64,000 nucleotides of DNA, taken from contig NW_020194628.1 in the NCBI RefSeq assembly GCF_002865645.1, positions 1,426,001 through 1,490,000 of the forward strand, read 5' to 3'. How positions within the stretch are numbered: the first letter of the stretch is position 1; each line of letters begins with the position of its first letter. Both the position numbers and the translations under genes were made by a program. Origin of the DNA: Hyaloscypha bicolor E (lineage: Eukaryota > Ascomycota > Leotiomycetes > Helotiales > Hyaloscyphaceae). The notes under the pieces were generated by a model. The model did no database searches, was not told where the DNA came from, and worked only from the letters and a program-made list of their open reading frames with translations. Shown piece after piece: positions 1 through 10,269 of the stretch.

Positions 1-479
1 CTGCATCGGGGACGCCACGGGAATTCGAACCAACAAAGCATTGGAGGTTTTAATAATAGGCAACCTGAGCTCGTCGACGTCCGCGAGTTTCAAACACAAG
101 GGCAACTCTAGGATGAGAATACTCGAGAAATGGGAGCTCTCCTCGGAAGACAATACTTCCAAGAATTGAGCAGTGCCAGCACAACAGCACTTTCGGCAAG
201 AATGTGCTTCCATCCCCAGAAGAAAAGGTAATTTTGGTGGCTGAACGATCACCGAGAGCGTCATTTCAGACTTGGTGCTCAACTTCAAGCCAGCCCGTCA
301 TCTTACAGTCACCGCCAACTGATGCTAGGTCAAGCGAGGTTTTACACCAAAGCTCGGATTCCAACACTTTCCAAACTGTCCACAATACGAGGTTTTTATA
401 GTTGAATACTCCCGATGCAATCGTTTATTAGATCATTCCCCTCAATTTTGCCAATTCTTGTAATTCTAGGATTACGTTG

Positions 480-760
480 TCGTAAAATTATATAGGGGTA
501 ATTCTCAATGTAAATAGGAAATGCCCCCCTCCACCCAAATTCGCTTATTATCTTGGCGAAAATTGGACCATCGCTAGCACGACTTAATAAAACGATATAT
601 ATTTAATTCCCAGCTTAAATGAAATCGCATAAAAGTTAGATTATATATTAATTATAAAAGGCTACAATTCGTAGAGAAAGTTATATATTATAGGCATTGC
701 GGTATATAGTACGGGGGAAGGCAAAATGGCGAATTTTGGTGGGGTTTAAAAAGTAACCTA
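480..760. other. AT-rich block
   Basis: This block is much richer in A/T than its surroundings, with many TATA/TTATAT tracts (for example near 590-690) and no open frame. In ascomycetes such blocks are often old transposon sequence mutated by RIP. That origin is inference, since no intact relative is present in the window. Confidence 0.4.
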
Positions 761-771
761 ATAAGTTGCCT

Positions 772-1036
772 AGTATGGAGGACGCGGCCATAAGTCTTGC
801 AACCGGCAAGGGTGAGCGCCAAGCCTTAGGACGCCACAAGCCGCTGACCTAGCAATGACACTGGGGGCTTGATAGCCTGGAGAAATAGCAAGTTTAGCGA
901 TATTTATAGGGCCTGTGCGCTATCTTTTGGTTCTCGAAAGCCTATAGAGCCCTGTAATTACAGCGCCCCTACCACTTAAGCGAAAAGTGGCGCTGACCCT
1001 AGTAGTTGCAAGACTTATGGCCGCGTCCTCCGTACT
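772..1036. repeat. Imperfect inverted repeat, possible MITE relic
   Basis: The left arm 772-820 and right arm 989-1036 are reverse complements over about 48 bases with few mismatches. The shared core contains GGACGCGGCCATAAGTCTTG. A spacer of about 168 bp lies between the arms. This is the layout of a small terminal-inverted-repeat element or a duplicated and inverted transposon end. No target-site duplication is obvious and the ends are not sharply defined. Confidence 0.55.
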
Positions 1037-1734
1037 GTACCTCAAGTAATCAAGCAAGCAAACAAGTAAACAAGCTTCATAGTCCCTTCCAGCCCGACCC
1101 CAACCTCCTGATAAGAAAAGTAAAGAATGCATTCTTTTCATAAATACTCGAACGACATCATGATAAGCAAGACAAGGGACACCTCCCCAACTCCCCAACT
1201 CCTGACATGAAATGCGGAGCCCCTCTCCTCCAAGGAACAACCCACCACCTCCGCCTCACCACGCCTCAATCCATCTCAAGCTCCTGACCCTGAACCCAAC
1301 CACCCAATATCAACATTGAAATTGGAGCTTCCGCGCAATTTTCCAGAGTGCCAAACCCAATCTCCGATTTATCAGCAGCAGAAGCTTGCCTTTCTCATGC
1401 TTCAGTCTCCGTCTTGACGACAATGATTCACGATGTGTATCGACATCCCATCTCACCAACAGATAAGGTTAAGTCAAATCAGCATGAATGCCAAGTCCGC
1501 GTCCCAAGTTCCAAAAACTCACCCCAACCCCACCCTCTCTCTCTCACTCTGCCTCTCCCCTCCCCCCACCTATCTTCTCCCCAATAATGACTCCCCACCG
1601 ACTTCGCATCTCATTCTGATTCTTATCTAAGCAAAGGCCCCCCCCTTCTTGCTTGCAGTCCCCGCGGGGGAGAACGCCGATGTCGTAGCGGCACACACAA
1701 CGTCGCGCTTCCATCGGATACAGCGTTCCACCCA

Positions 1735-1761
1735 CCTTTCCACCCTTTCCACCCTTTCCGC
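1735..1761. repeat. Short tandem repeat, CCACCCTTT-like unit
   Basis: About three copies of a 9-bp pyrimidine-rich unit (CCACCTTTC / CCACCCTTTC-like) run head to tail in non-coding sequence. Confidence 0.5.
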
Positions 1762-2070
1762 CCCGTGGCGTCGCGGGCGTCGAATCAGAACCCGCGCATC
1801 TGCTACGCTCGCGAACCGCGTCGCTATTCGCTCCACAGGGCAACGGCTACGTTCTTCCTCGCAGGCGCACGGTTATATGTAAGCACTGGCAAGAATGCCA
1901 AGAACCTTTGGTTAAGGTAGAGTAGACGGAGAGCTCTGGGCTGAGCGAGCGAAACTTGGGATTTGGGAATAATTGGGGCGGGGCCCCGCTACTGGGTCGG
2001 CACCGAACCGATGGCACGACGAGATTAGTTGGGGCTTTTAGACGACGGCGTCGATGGATAGGTAGGTAGG

Positions 2071-2097
2071 CGATTCGGCGATTCGGCGATTCGGCGA
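2071..2097. repeat. 8-bp tandem repeat (GATTCGGC)n
   Basis: Three consecutive perfect copies of GATTCGGC, preceded by a short GGTA repeat, in the non-coding flank downstream of the C2H2 gene. Confidence 0.7.
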
Positions 2098-2400
2098 GGG
2101 GGGCTGGGGGAGGGGAGTCAGCGAGGGGAGGTTAGCTCAGGATTCACCGCAAGTCTCTCACTGCCTAGGCTACGATTCTGAGAGCTCGATGATGAACCTG
2201 ATGGAGATGGAGAGGTGAGCGTTGAGATTGGGAACTGGAATGGGAGTGGGAATAGGAAGGACAATGGGACAAAGGCAGGTCAGGATCCAACCGTGATTCT
2301 GGTATCGGGTTGGAGCGCGATTCTATATACAATCCCCAACGCCACCCAATGCCCTCATATTTCACATCAAAATTGACAAGTGATTCATTGCAAAGCACAT

Positions 2401-3521
2401 TTACGCAGTACCCAGTCCGAACCCCCTCCTAAACCCCAGCCCGCTCTCATTGAAAGCCGAACTCCACTCCCTCTTCCTCTCCCCCTCATTGTTAAACAAC
2501 AGCGGGTCGTACTTCTCCTCTCGACACCTGCTCATCGCCTGCATCCCGCTACCACTCCACTGCCCGCCACTCAACCACTCGTACCCAGTCTCGCTCTTAA
2601 ACACATCATCAAAGAGGCCCTGCGGCTCAGCCATCGCGCCCATGAACGTCTGGAACGGCTGCGGGCCCCAACTCGGACTCGCGGGGTACTCGGACGCTCG
2701 CCCCAGAACGGGAGAATCGTTGACGATTTCGGGCAGGCCGTTGTGGGAGAGGGGCCAGGTGTCTTCGTACAGGGCGTCGAGTTCTGAGGCGTCGTCCGGG
2801 TGTTCCGAGGTGGACGCCGAGGAGCTGGAGATGGGTGGGGAGGGCAGCGCCGCGAGCGTGAGCCAGGATTGGGAGTCTTGGTTCGGGTTGTCCTTAAGTG
2901 AGAGAGAGGACAGGTCTGGTTTTGAGAGCTTGGAGTGGGGAAGGGGGGAGGCGTAGCTGGGTGAGTCGACTGATGAGAGCGAGGAGGTGTCGACGATGAT
3001 TGTTGATGAGGCTGTGGATCCGGTTCGCGACATTGGAATCTGGGGGGAGGAGTCTGCGGAGGAAGAGGATTTGCGTTCAGGGCGGGAGAGCGCGCGTCGC
3101 TTGGTGCCGTCCTGGACGTATGAGGGTCTTCTGGCATTCACGATGTTTCCGTCCGCGTCTCTCCAGAGTCTTTTTCTAGTAGCTAGTATCCCGAGCCCTT
3201 CTCCTCCTGCTTCGTCGTCCTTTTCCTTGTGGCGGGCCATGTGTCGGTCTTTGGGGTATGTTAGACCGAGAAGGGGAGATCATTGTAGCGAGACTTACCG
3301 AGCAGGTCACGGCGGCGGAAATGGGCACTGCAGCGCAGACAGGTGTTGTTGCCGTCCTTGTGGTTCAATGCGTGACGGTGAAGGTGCTCGGAGCGGGAAA
3401 AGGACTTTCCGCAGCCTGGATGGCTGCAGCCAAACTTTTTCTTGATGCCATCGGAGGAGGATTTGGAGCTGGAGGAAGAGACAGACGAGATTGAGGAGGA
3501 GCGAGTGCTTGTTGGAGCCAT
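2401..3521 (-). CDS. Two-finger C2H2 zinc-finger transcription factor
   Basis: Two exons (3299-3521 and 2401-3248) flank a 50-bp intron with a GTAAGT donor and a CCCAAAG acceptor. Splicing gives 356 residues and restores the second finger, which the intron splits. Finger 1 has ligands C32, C37, H50 and H54 (C-x4-C-x12-H-x3-H). Finger 2 has C61, C64, H77 and H81 (C-x2-C-x12-H-x3-H, reading DLLDRHMARH across the junction). A Ser-rich N-terminus precedes the fingers. The remaining ~270 residues are low-complexity, rich in Ser and Pro, with acidic patches resembling an activation region. N-terminal tandem C2H2 fingers followed by a disordered tail are common in fungal regulators. The ATG at 3519-3521 starts the only frame with the fingers. 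Target genes cannot be inferred. It is probably nuclear and DNA-binding. Confidence 0.85.
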
Positions 3522-6079
3522 TGTGAGATTCTTTCAACCTGGGTGAGTTTTGAAGCTGGAGGCAAGAGGTGAGTGAAGAGGGAAGAATGGGGAAAGAGGG
3601 GTCCAAAGAAATATCTGAGGGGCACTAAGTATATCTATCTATCTCCAGCGCGGAACAATTCCCACATACTTACTTAGCTTGGAGCTCGAGCTCCCTGGCA
3701 TGGCAGCCACCGATGATCGGGCGGCGTATCCTTGCTGTCCCATCGGATTCCTTAAATTGGCCCGGACAGCTGTCATGCGGGTTTGCGTCGTTCATGGGCA
3801 CCACTGGGTGACTGGGCTTCCCCTCGAACAAGGAGCACGCTGCTGGCGCAGGTGCTGGCGATGGCGTACGGCGTTCAACACTCCGTCATTATTGCCCTAC
3901 CTCTTGGCCACCCGCGAGGCAACTTGCGCGAACTCAACTTCCTATCGGGGCAACTTTCCTAGCCTCGACGTCCTGCCCTAAGCCTGCCATTGGGCAGGGC
4001 GGGGGAGGTCGAGTCAGAGGAGTCGCCCACAGGCCGGGTTCCCACGCGCACTCCCCACACTTCACGTAAAGGCGCGTCTCCAGCGGCCAGGATGGCACCA
4101 TGGGCACTGGCCTGGCTCCCAGCCGTTACCCCTCGGAGCCCCTCGCGCCCCTCGCGCCCCACCAAAAACGCCAAACGAGCTGCAAGGCGCCACTCAGTGC
4201 CCCCGCTCGCTGCACCCTTGCCCGAGCGCAACCCCGAGGTTTTAACGGCGGCCTTATCGTGCTGGAATTGGCTTATCGCTGCCACACCTCCGACAGCAAC
4301 TCGGCCGGATCTCACCCGCCTATTCAGCCAAATGGCTCAACAACCTTAAATCCAATTATTCCCATGGAGGAAGACACAGGCAGGGTCTGGCAATCCGATG
4401 CCGTGAGGCAGGGCTCCCTCGAGACTCCATGTCGTCAGTGACTTCTTGCATTGGGAATTTGGGCGCGGGCCCGTCGGCGAGCTGCCTTTCTCAGAGCCAA
4501 TGGGCGGTGTTGCGAGGCAGGGGAAGAAAAGGCCGACAGCGGGGTATCGGAGCCGATAGGAGATTCGATAGGCTTTGGCCGGCCGGCAATCGCACAACGC
4601 CGGTGTCGAGACTCCAGCTTGGAGCAGGCAGGCAGGAGGAAGGAAGATGGTCAACCCGATGACAATTATGGGAGCGCAAGATACCCATCCTGTATTATAC
4701 CGAGATAAACGGCTCGGACGGCACTGTGTATCAGCAATCGAAAGAAAAACCCGTGCGGTCTTGCCATTCATTATCTAGGCGAATGCCTCATTTGTTACCT
4801 TTCTTTACCCCTGGACAGGATAGCATCGGGATTCTCGAACTGCCTGCCTGTGAAAGGCGTGCTTGACAAGTTGGCCCTCGACGCTGATCCAATGCTGATG
4901 GAGGAGGACGGTGCTAGCGGTCCTCCAACGGGAAGCCTCATTAGGAAGCTGGACCCGCGTCGGAAACCTGCGTCAGGAAAGGGATAACGGAGGCGGAAGC
5001 CCGTCGAGTCAGGCACCTCCGACAACGCAATGAAATCGATGAGAGGATGATAAATCAATATGAGCGCGCGAACGCACCAGGCTGTGAGACGTTACATCTC
5101 GGGCCGCAGTTCCGCTATGAGCGGTCACGTGTGCAGATAAAGAAAAACAGACACGACGCCTGCGCACGAAGGGCGCATCTGAACTTTCAGAGATGCAACA
5201 ACAGCCCAAAGCTGGAGGCTTCAACTTGCGCTATGTGGGCGGGAAATCTCCTTGAGACGTCCGGGGAAGGCAAGGTTGTCCGGGGAAGAGTCGCTTCTTT
5301 ATATGTCCAGCCCTCGTCGCAAGAATGGGGGGAATGGCTCGAGTGTCAGCGCCGCTTGGTGAATTCGATCATTGGACAAGCACACTTGGGAGCAGTCGTC
5401 CCCATTTTACCCTCAAGTCGGGCGTCCAAGTGCGTCCCGAGGGGCTGGAACCCATCCTTTCGTCGTGGTGCATCGATTTTGCTGTGTGGAGGGGGATCTT
5501 CCTCCCACTTTGAAGAGGGTCATGGAGGAAGACAGTCTCAGTTCCCTACCGTCGTCAACAAATGCAGTATTTTATTTTTATTTCCCGTTCATTACTCTAT
5601 TTAAGTTCCATCTCAAATGTTATTTAAGCAGCCTTGCATCTCTAGCAAATTCCATTCTGCTCTTCAGGGAACTGAAAGGCGAGAACCCGAAAGTGCCCCA
5701 TAATCCCTCATAAGTGGGAGTTCAATCAGAAAGCAGATTCTCCGTCAACTTCACATGGAAATAAGAATCCCGATATAGTACATAGAAGTAGTGCCACGTC
5801 ACCGCAAATCGCAGCCGTGTTGCACTCTTCATTTTTGTCACCAATGTCACAATCTATGAGCAAGAAATTTGGATGAAGGTAGCGCGAACTTCTGATAGTC
5901 ACGTGAGATGACTAGTTTATTCACAATCAGTCTTAAAACCACAACCCTCGCTTACAAAGGAGACCAGGAAACCTTATGATATTAAATCTTCTTTCGCGCT
6001 GTTTATCAAGTGGTGCATGCTCTCACTGGGTGTTTGAGAACCTCTCCCTATGCACGTGACGTGCTCCAACATGGATAGG
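3522..6079. other. Intergenic region upstream of the C2H2 gene
   Basis: No convincing gene. Open frames on both strands are short, overlap one another in different frames and carry no recognisable domain. The part near 3600-3700 is the likely promoter and 5' UTR of the C2H2 gene, with a TATC tetranucleotide run near 3631. The rest is undetermined. Confidence 0.5.
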
Positions 6080-7060
6080 TCACATGACTAGTACGCAGAT
6101 TGTTTCTATTCTTAACTTAACTTTCCGCATCATATTCACCTCCCCATCCAAGCTCCCAACTATTTCTTGAAGTTGCGCTGGCTTGATATTTCGTTCAGAC
6201 TCTCGAAATGAGGGAATCGTGGTTGGTAGCGGGGACGTTGTCTCTCCACTAGCGCATCCTTCTACGCCTCTTGCTTTGATGCCAAACCCTTCAGCCATTC
6301 TGATGCAATCGTCTTCTCGTCAGGGGCGTTGACCTGCATGCGGAACTCAGCGTCGAGGTTATTATATACGTATGGCAATTACTGGTGGGTCTTGTCCATA
6401 TCGGCCGCTTTGGCGTGCCTCATTACCATTGCTGCATAGCCGCGGACGTCTCGTCCGTTCAGCGCATCGTCTTTTGTATAGACCTCGTCCCAGAGTTTCT
6501 TTAGCGCGCTGGGTACCGAGTTCTTGAAGCATTCGATCAAGTGCTTTGTCCATAATCCGATTCCTTCTGGGGCGAACCTGAACGCAAGTCGGGTAATATT
6601 TTCAAGTTCATCCGTATACCATCGTTGAGCGATGCCCCGTAAGCAGGAATACAGGTTCGATCGGACGGTAATCTCACGTCCTTGGAGTGAATTGAATCGA
6701 AATGCGTCGACGAAGAGGTAAATGTTCTTCCAGACTGTCGCTTTTCCTTGGTATTCGTAGTCCGCAGCGTCATTATCATTATCTGGTTCGAAGAGTCCGA
6801 TATCTTCGAGGCTCCATCGTTGGGAGACACCATTCGCATTGACGATATTCGGGCCATTGCCGAAGCTTGGGTTTCCTCCCGGTTATCCATTGCCATTTCC
6901 TCCTCCGCTCCCAAGACCACCGTTATGGCTGTTTTGACTCTCGTCCCGACGTCTATCTCGTTCACCGAGCGGGCGTGTCATAAGTATCAATTCATCGCTC
7001 TTCCAGTCAATCAGAATGACACCAGCCGACTTGAAAGATGGGCAGGAAGTTGAAATGATA
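6080..7060 (-). pseudogene. Decayed retrotransposon gag-like gene
   Basis: Reading one minus-strand frame from about 7050 to 6100 gives a continuous protein-like sequence interrupted by stops near 6884, 6365 and further down. It runs through a Gly/Asn-rich stretch, then WSLEDIGLFEP, then WKNIYLFVDAFRFN and then a Trp-containing helix-rich region (GIAQRWYTDEL). This order is familiar from the gag/capsid-like ORF of fungal LTR retrotransposons. Codon-like continuity across the stops shows it was once coding and has lost its frame. No reverse transcriptase, integrase or flanking LTR pair attributable to it is visible here, so this is a fragment. Assignment to Ty3- or Ty1-type is not possible from what remains. 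Confidence 0.6.
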
Positions 7061-7280
7061 ATAATGAAGCAGCGAAGTGGCGATATGGCGATCGAGAATT
7101 TCTTTGAACATTGTTGTTACGTTTTCACAACAGCAGTTTGGCTATCAGCTGGATGCACAACTCCATTGTCAAGCCACTCCAGATAGCCAACTACCACGAA
7201 CTGTGGAAGAGAAGTGAGACACGATTGACACAATAAAGTAGGTAAGTGACGAGGAGGAGTATTGAGAGTGTTATTCTCAT

Positions 7281-7421
7281 ACATTTATATTTAATCGTGG
7301 GCAGCCAAGCTCGCTTGAGCTTACCCCTTTGAGAGCTTAAACCCAAAACCGGGCAAAGTAAACACGCGGCCTCTCCAAAGCAAAAATTCTTTCTCTATTC
7401 AAGACTTTCTCCGAAGTAATA
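7281..7421 (+). repeat. Dispersed repeat, copy 1 (about 140 bp)
   Basis: This matches 9711-9853 in the same orientation over about 140 bp at roughly 90% identity by eye. Shared blocks include CTTACCCCTTTGA and AAACCCAAAACCGGGCAAAG. The two copies flank the CorA-like gene. They may be fragments of one transposon family or solo-LTR remnants, and no coding potential is evident. Confidence 0.7.
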
Positions 7422-7436
7422 TCTGGGACATAGGTT

Positions 7437-7557
7437 ATGCAGACGCTCGAGAGACTACAAGCTATCCTAGATGTTCCAAAGGATGTTGCTGTTTGCTCCG
7501 CCTACACCGCCCTTCATTTCGCGACTTCCTCCTTAACAAAGATCGATGAATAATATT
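7437..7557 (+). pseudogene. Relic of an NLR/NACHT (STAND) protein
   Basis: A short plus-strand frame reads LERLQAILDVPKDVAV, and after a shift of frame it continues as PSFRDFLLNKDR before a stop. This pairing is typical of the region just after the NTPase domain in fungal NACHT/NLR heterokaryon-incompatibility-type proteins (a 'LDVP... LHPSFRDFLL' pattern). Only about 40 residues remain, with a frameshift, so it is a fragment rather than a gene. It directly follows the first copy of the dispersed repeat. Confidence 0.45.
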
Positions 7558-7567
7558 GTATTCTAAG

Positions 7568-9147
7568 CTATTTACCCCGCCGCATGGCAGCGATGGCCCA
7601 ACAAGCTACAAACATGATGGTTATAGGAGCTGTGACGACCCAAAAAACCCAGAAATCTGGTGACACTTTATTCTCCCCGGGACCAGGATGGAAATTGAAA
7701 AAAGATGTGCTGAACACTGCCTGTGATTGCTATTAGTGCTGAAGACTTTAATTCTCTGGAAAACTTACTGCAACAACAGTCATAGGGAGGAAAATGCTAC
7801 CCAACAAGCTCAATAAGAGTTGAGTTCTATTCCACCCACTAATAGCAAGCTCTTTCACTGTCTCTTGTTTCTGCTTCCGCTTTTCAATTTGGAGCGCTAT
7901 TTGATTTTGCTGATTCAAAAGGATGTTGTGTAGAACAGAGCGCTGCATATCAATTCTATAAAGGGTGGTGTGGGCCGAGCTCTGAATCCCTCGCATCCGC
8001 TGGCGCAGCAATTCAACTCTCGATCGCAGGTTCAAATGGATGCTGAACAGTTCTGATTCCTGATAATAATCGGGAAAAAAGCTGGCGATGGCCTGTAGCG
8101 AGTTATGAAACTCGTCAATGAGTTCGAGATATGTTTCTGGTCGTTTCCAAACCCTCTTATGACACGCGGATAGATCTGCGTTGACCGCTTCTAGTGCTAT
8201 GCCTTCGTTCTCGCTGATGAACGCTTGTTGAACAGGACGGGTATTCCTCAGTCGCACTTCGATAAGCCGAATTTGATTCTGTGCCTCTTGTTGCGATGTC
8301 TCGCTTCTGCTTTCAATTTTCAAAGAAAGGACAATGACTGGAAGCAGCATTGGGTGTATGATGTCCCGGTCACTCCTTCTGAGATAGGCCAAGGCTTCTA
8401 GAATTTTCAGGCCACCTTTCAAAAAGCCCCTTGTTTCATGGGTCTTGATATCGTGGCACAATATCATTTCGAATCCTTTTGTGCCTTTGGGATGCTTTAG
8501 GACCTTTCGATACACTATCTCTACAATAGCTTAGACCTGAAGAATACCCCTGTAGAGTTTATAAATGTAACTTACGAAAGCATTTACCATCGCAGTGAGT
8601 TGAATCTGTCCAGAATACAGGACCCACAGCTGATGTTGTCTCAACAGCGCGTGATGGCAGATGAAAATTTGCTACCATGCTGAGGTACTGCTCCGGCAGC
8701 AAAGTAAGCGTATCTGGTGCAAATGCTTCAGGATGCTTCACATCCGCCTGGATACTTTGCCACTCAGCACTAACTCTGTCACTCATATTTAGGCTCGCTT
8801 CTTACATTAATCGCAACGAGGCAATCTTCCGAACTCCTTCTGCTCCCTCTGGGAAGCACGGAGTATGGAATTGGTCCTGGATAGCTTGCTTATTAATATT
8901 TGTATGTTATGAACAGAATGAGAGACAGACCGTTCCACCCACAAATGCATCAAAATCATCGCGTTTCAATTTTCCTTCTCTTACTAAATCATTCTGGCTG
9001 TTCTATAACGCAGATTGTTAGCCAAAGCATTTAGGGCTGTAAATAGGGCGCGAGTCGTACGGTGTATCGATGAATTTCTAAGAACGAAGTTTCTTCAAAG
9101 ACGTGAGCACATCTGTCAACCGTCTTAGTAAGAAAAGCTTGTTCCAT
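7568..9147 (-). CDS. CorA-like Mg2+ transporter-family membrane protein
   Basis: I assemble six exons: 9061-9147, 8931-9002, 8806-8876, 8576-8754, 7769-8520 and 7568-7720. They give one frame of 437 residues. The last two introns have clear GTAAGT donors and CAG/TAG acceptors. The three 5' introns are less certain: one donor is GTACGA, one is GTCTGT, and the 51-bp third intron could be placed differently. The C-terminus has two hydrophobic segments. The first (LLSLLGSIFLPMTVVA) leads into AVFSTSFFNF after splicing, and the second is FWVFWVVTAPITIMFVACW. Between the N-terminus and these is a long helical, Gln/Arg-rich region. This is the architecture of fungal CorA-like proteins, where the helical funnel precedes two TM helices. 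The classical GMN motif is not seen, so Mg2+ transport is not assured. The start is the first in-frame ATG and may miss upstream exons. Confidence 0.6.
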
Positions 9148-9677
9148 TGCGGTGCGGACGAGATTTTGTCAAACACATGTTGGTTGATAACACTCATGAA
9201 ATTGAGAGGATTGACCGAAATTTGCTGGAGCCAGCTGCAACTTTGGGGTGATTAGTAGTTTCACTCAGCCCCAAACTACTCGCCGGAAATCTGCCTGAGA
9301 GGCGCAGAACTCAGCCCCGTGAGGCTGACGCTCAAGGCACATTTTTGCCGTGCGCACAAAACCAGCCAATCGCTGGCCATTTACTGTAGGAGGTCATGGC
9401 TGCTGTCTAGAATATTCGACGTTTATGCGCGACAAACAGTAATAATTTTTTGTCACTAGTGGCGTATATCCGATTTTGGAGTGATATTGATGATTCAGAC
9501 GAAGCCGATTTTGCAAGTGACTGTAGCGGTCTTTCGAGCCTCTCTTTTTTATTTAAAAAAAAATCAATCCAGGCGCCCTCCAATTCTGGACTGTTGTATT
9601 CAGCCTCATCCAGAAACAGTATCCAACCTCGTCCACAAATGGCTTGTTTAGGATGAAGGGCACTGGTCTGTAACTAC

Positions 9678-10057
9678 AAGATCAACTTGCAGAGAACCCC
9701 CGCGTCTTTACATATATATTTAACCGTGGGGAGCCAGGCTCGCTTAAGCTTACCCCTTTGACAGCTTAAACCCAAAACCGGGCAAAGTAAACACGCGGTC
9801 TCTCTAAAGTAAAACTTCTTTCTCTATTCAAGACTTTAATCTCCGAAGTAATCCACACGGATGCTGGAAAGAAGTTCCTGAAGAAGAAGATTGATGTTCC
9901 CCGACCCACGAGATCGAATAACGAAACTCGGGCCAGGATGACGGAATCCTGTACAGACGATAGGGCCTGCAAATCCAACACCCTTTTGGCAATCCGCCGC
10001 AAATCCCTTGTCACTGCGTACTAATTATAAGATCAACTTGCAGAGAACCCCCGCGTC
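9678..10057 (+). repeat. Pair of 29-bp direct repeats bounding a ~380-bp segment
   Basis: The 29-bp sequence beginning AAGATCAACTTGCAGAGAAC occurs at 9678-9706 and again at 10029-10057, identical and in the same orientation. The second copy of the 140-bp dispersed repeat lies inside (9711-9853). Short terminal direct repeats around a non-coding core suggest a small non-autonomous element or a recombination product between repeats. Confidence 0.65.
9711..9853 (+). repeat. Dispersed repeat, copy 2 (about 140 bp)
   Basis: Second copy of the repeat at 7281-7421, same orientation, roughly 90% identical by eye. It lies between the two 29-bp direct repeats. Confidence 0.7.
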
Positions 10058-10269
10058 CTTATGGGCTCCTTTCACATCAGTAGCCATGGTGCATGCGTGC
10101 CGCATCTACTGGAGCTTATTGTGCAATATCGCTTCGAACTTGCGCTCTCAAGTTCGGCCACAACGTGTTGAAGCCGTCCAGGTTCCTATGCCAGGATTAG
10201 ACCTTTATATATTCAGCTGCGAGTCGTCGGAGAAACTCCATTGTAAGAACTAGCCAAGATTTCTCCAAC

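Larger units (their letters stand above)
1..2400. other. Gene-free left flank
   Basis: I find no coding frame here with family resemblance or sensible exon structure; the open frames are short and of low complexity. The stretch holds an AT-rich block (about 480-760), an imperfect inverted repeat (772-1036), pyrimidine-rich sequence around 1500-1620 and short tandem repeats near 1735-1761 and 2071-2097. The right part is the 3' flank of the C2H2 gene that ends at 2401. Confidence 0.6.

Noticed and set aside
1..45. GAATTCGAACC near the left edge, like a tRNA T-arm on the minus strand
   Set aside because: No stems form around it and no D- or anticodon arm is present.
920..1240. 106-codon minus-strand frame overlapping the inverted repeat
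   Set aside because: It mostly translates the repeat arm and promoter-like sequence; no family or splice evidence.
1760..1850. GC-rich block with GGTTC-like motif on the minus strand, possible tRNA
   Set aside because: The T-loop is not TTCRANYC-like and cloverleaf pairing fails.
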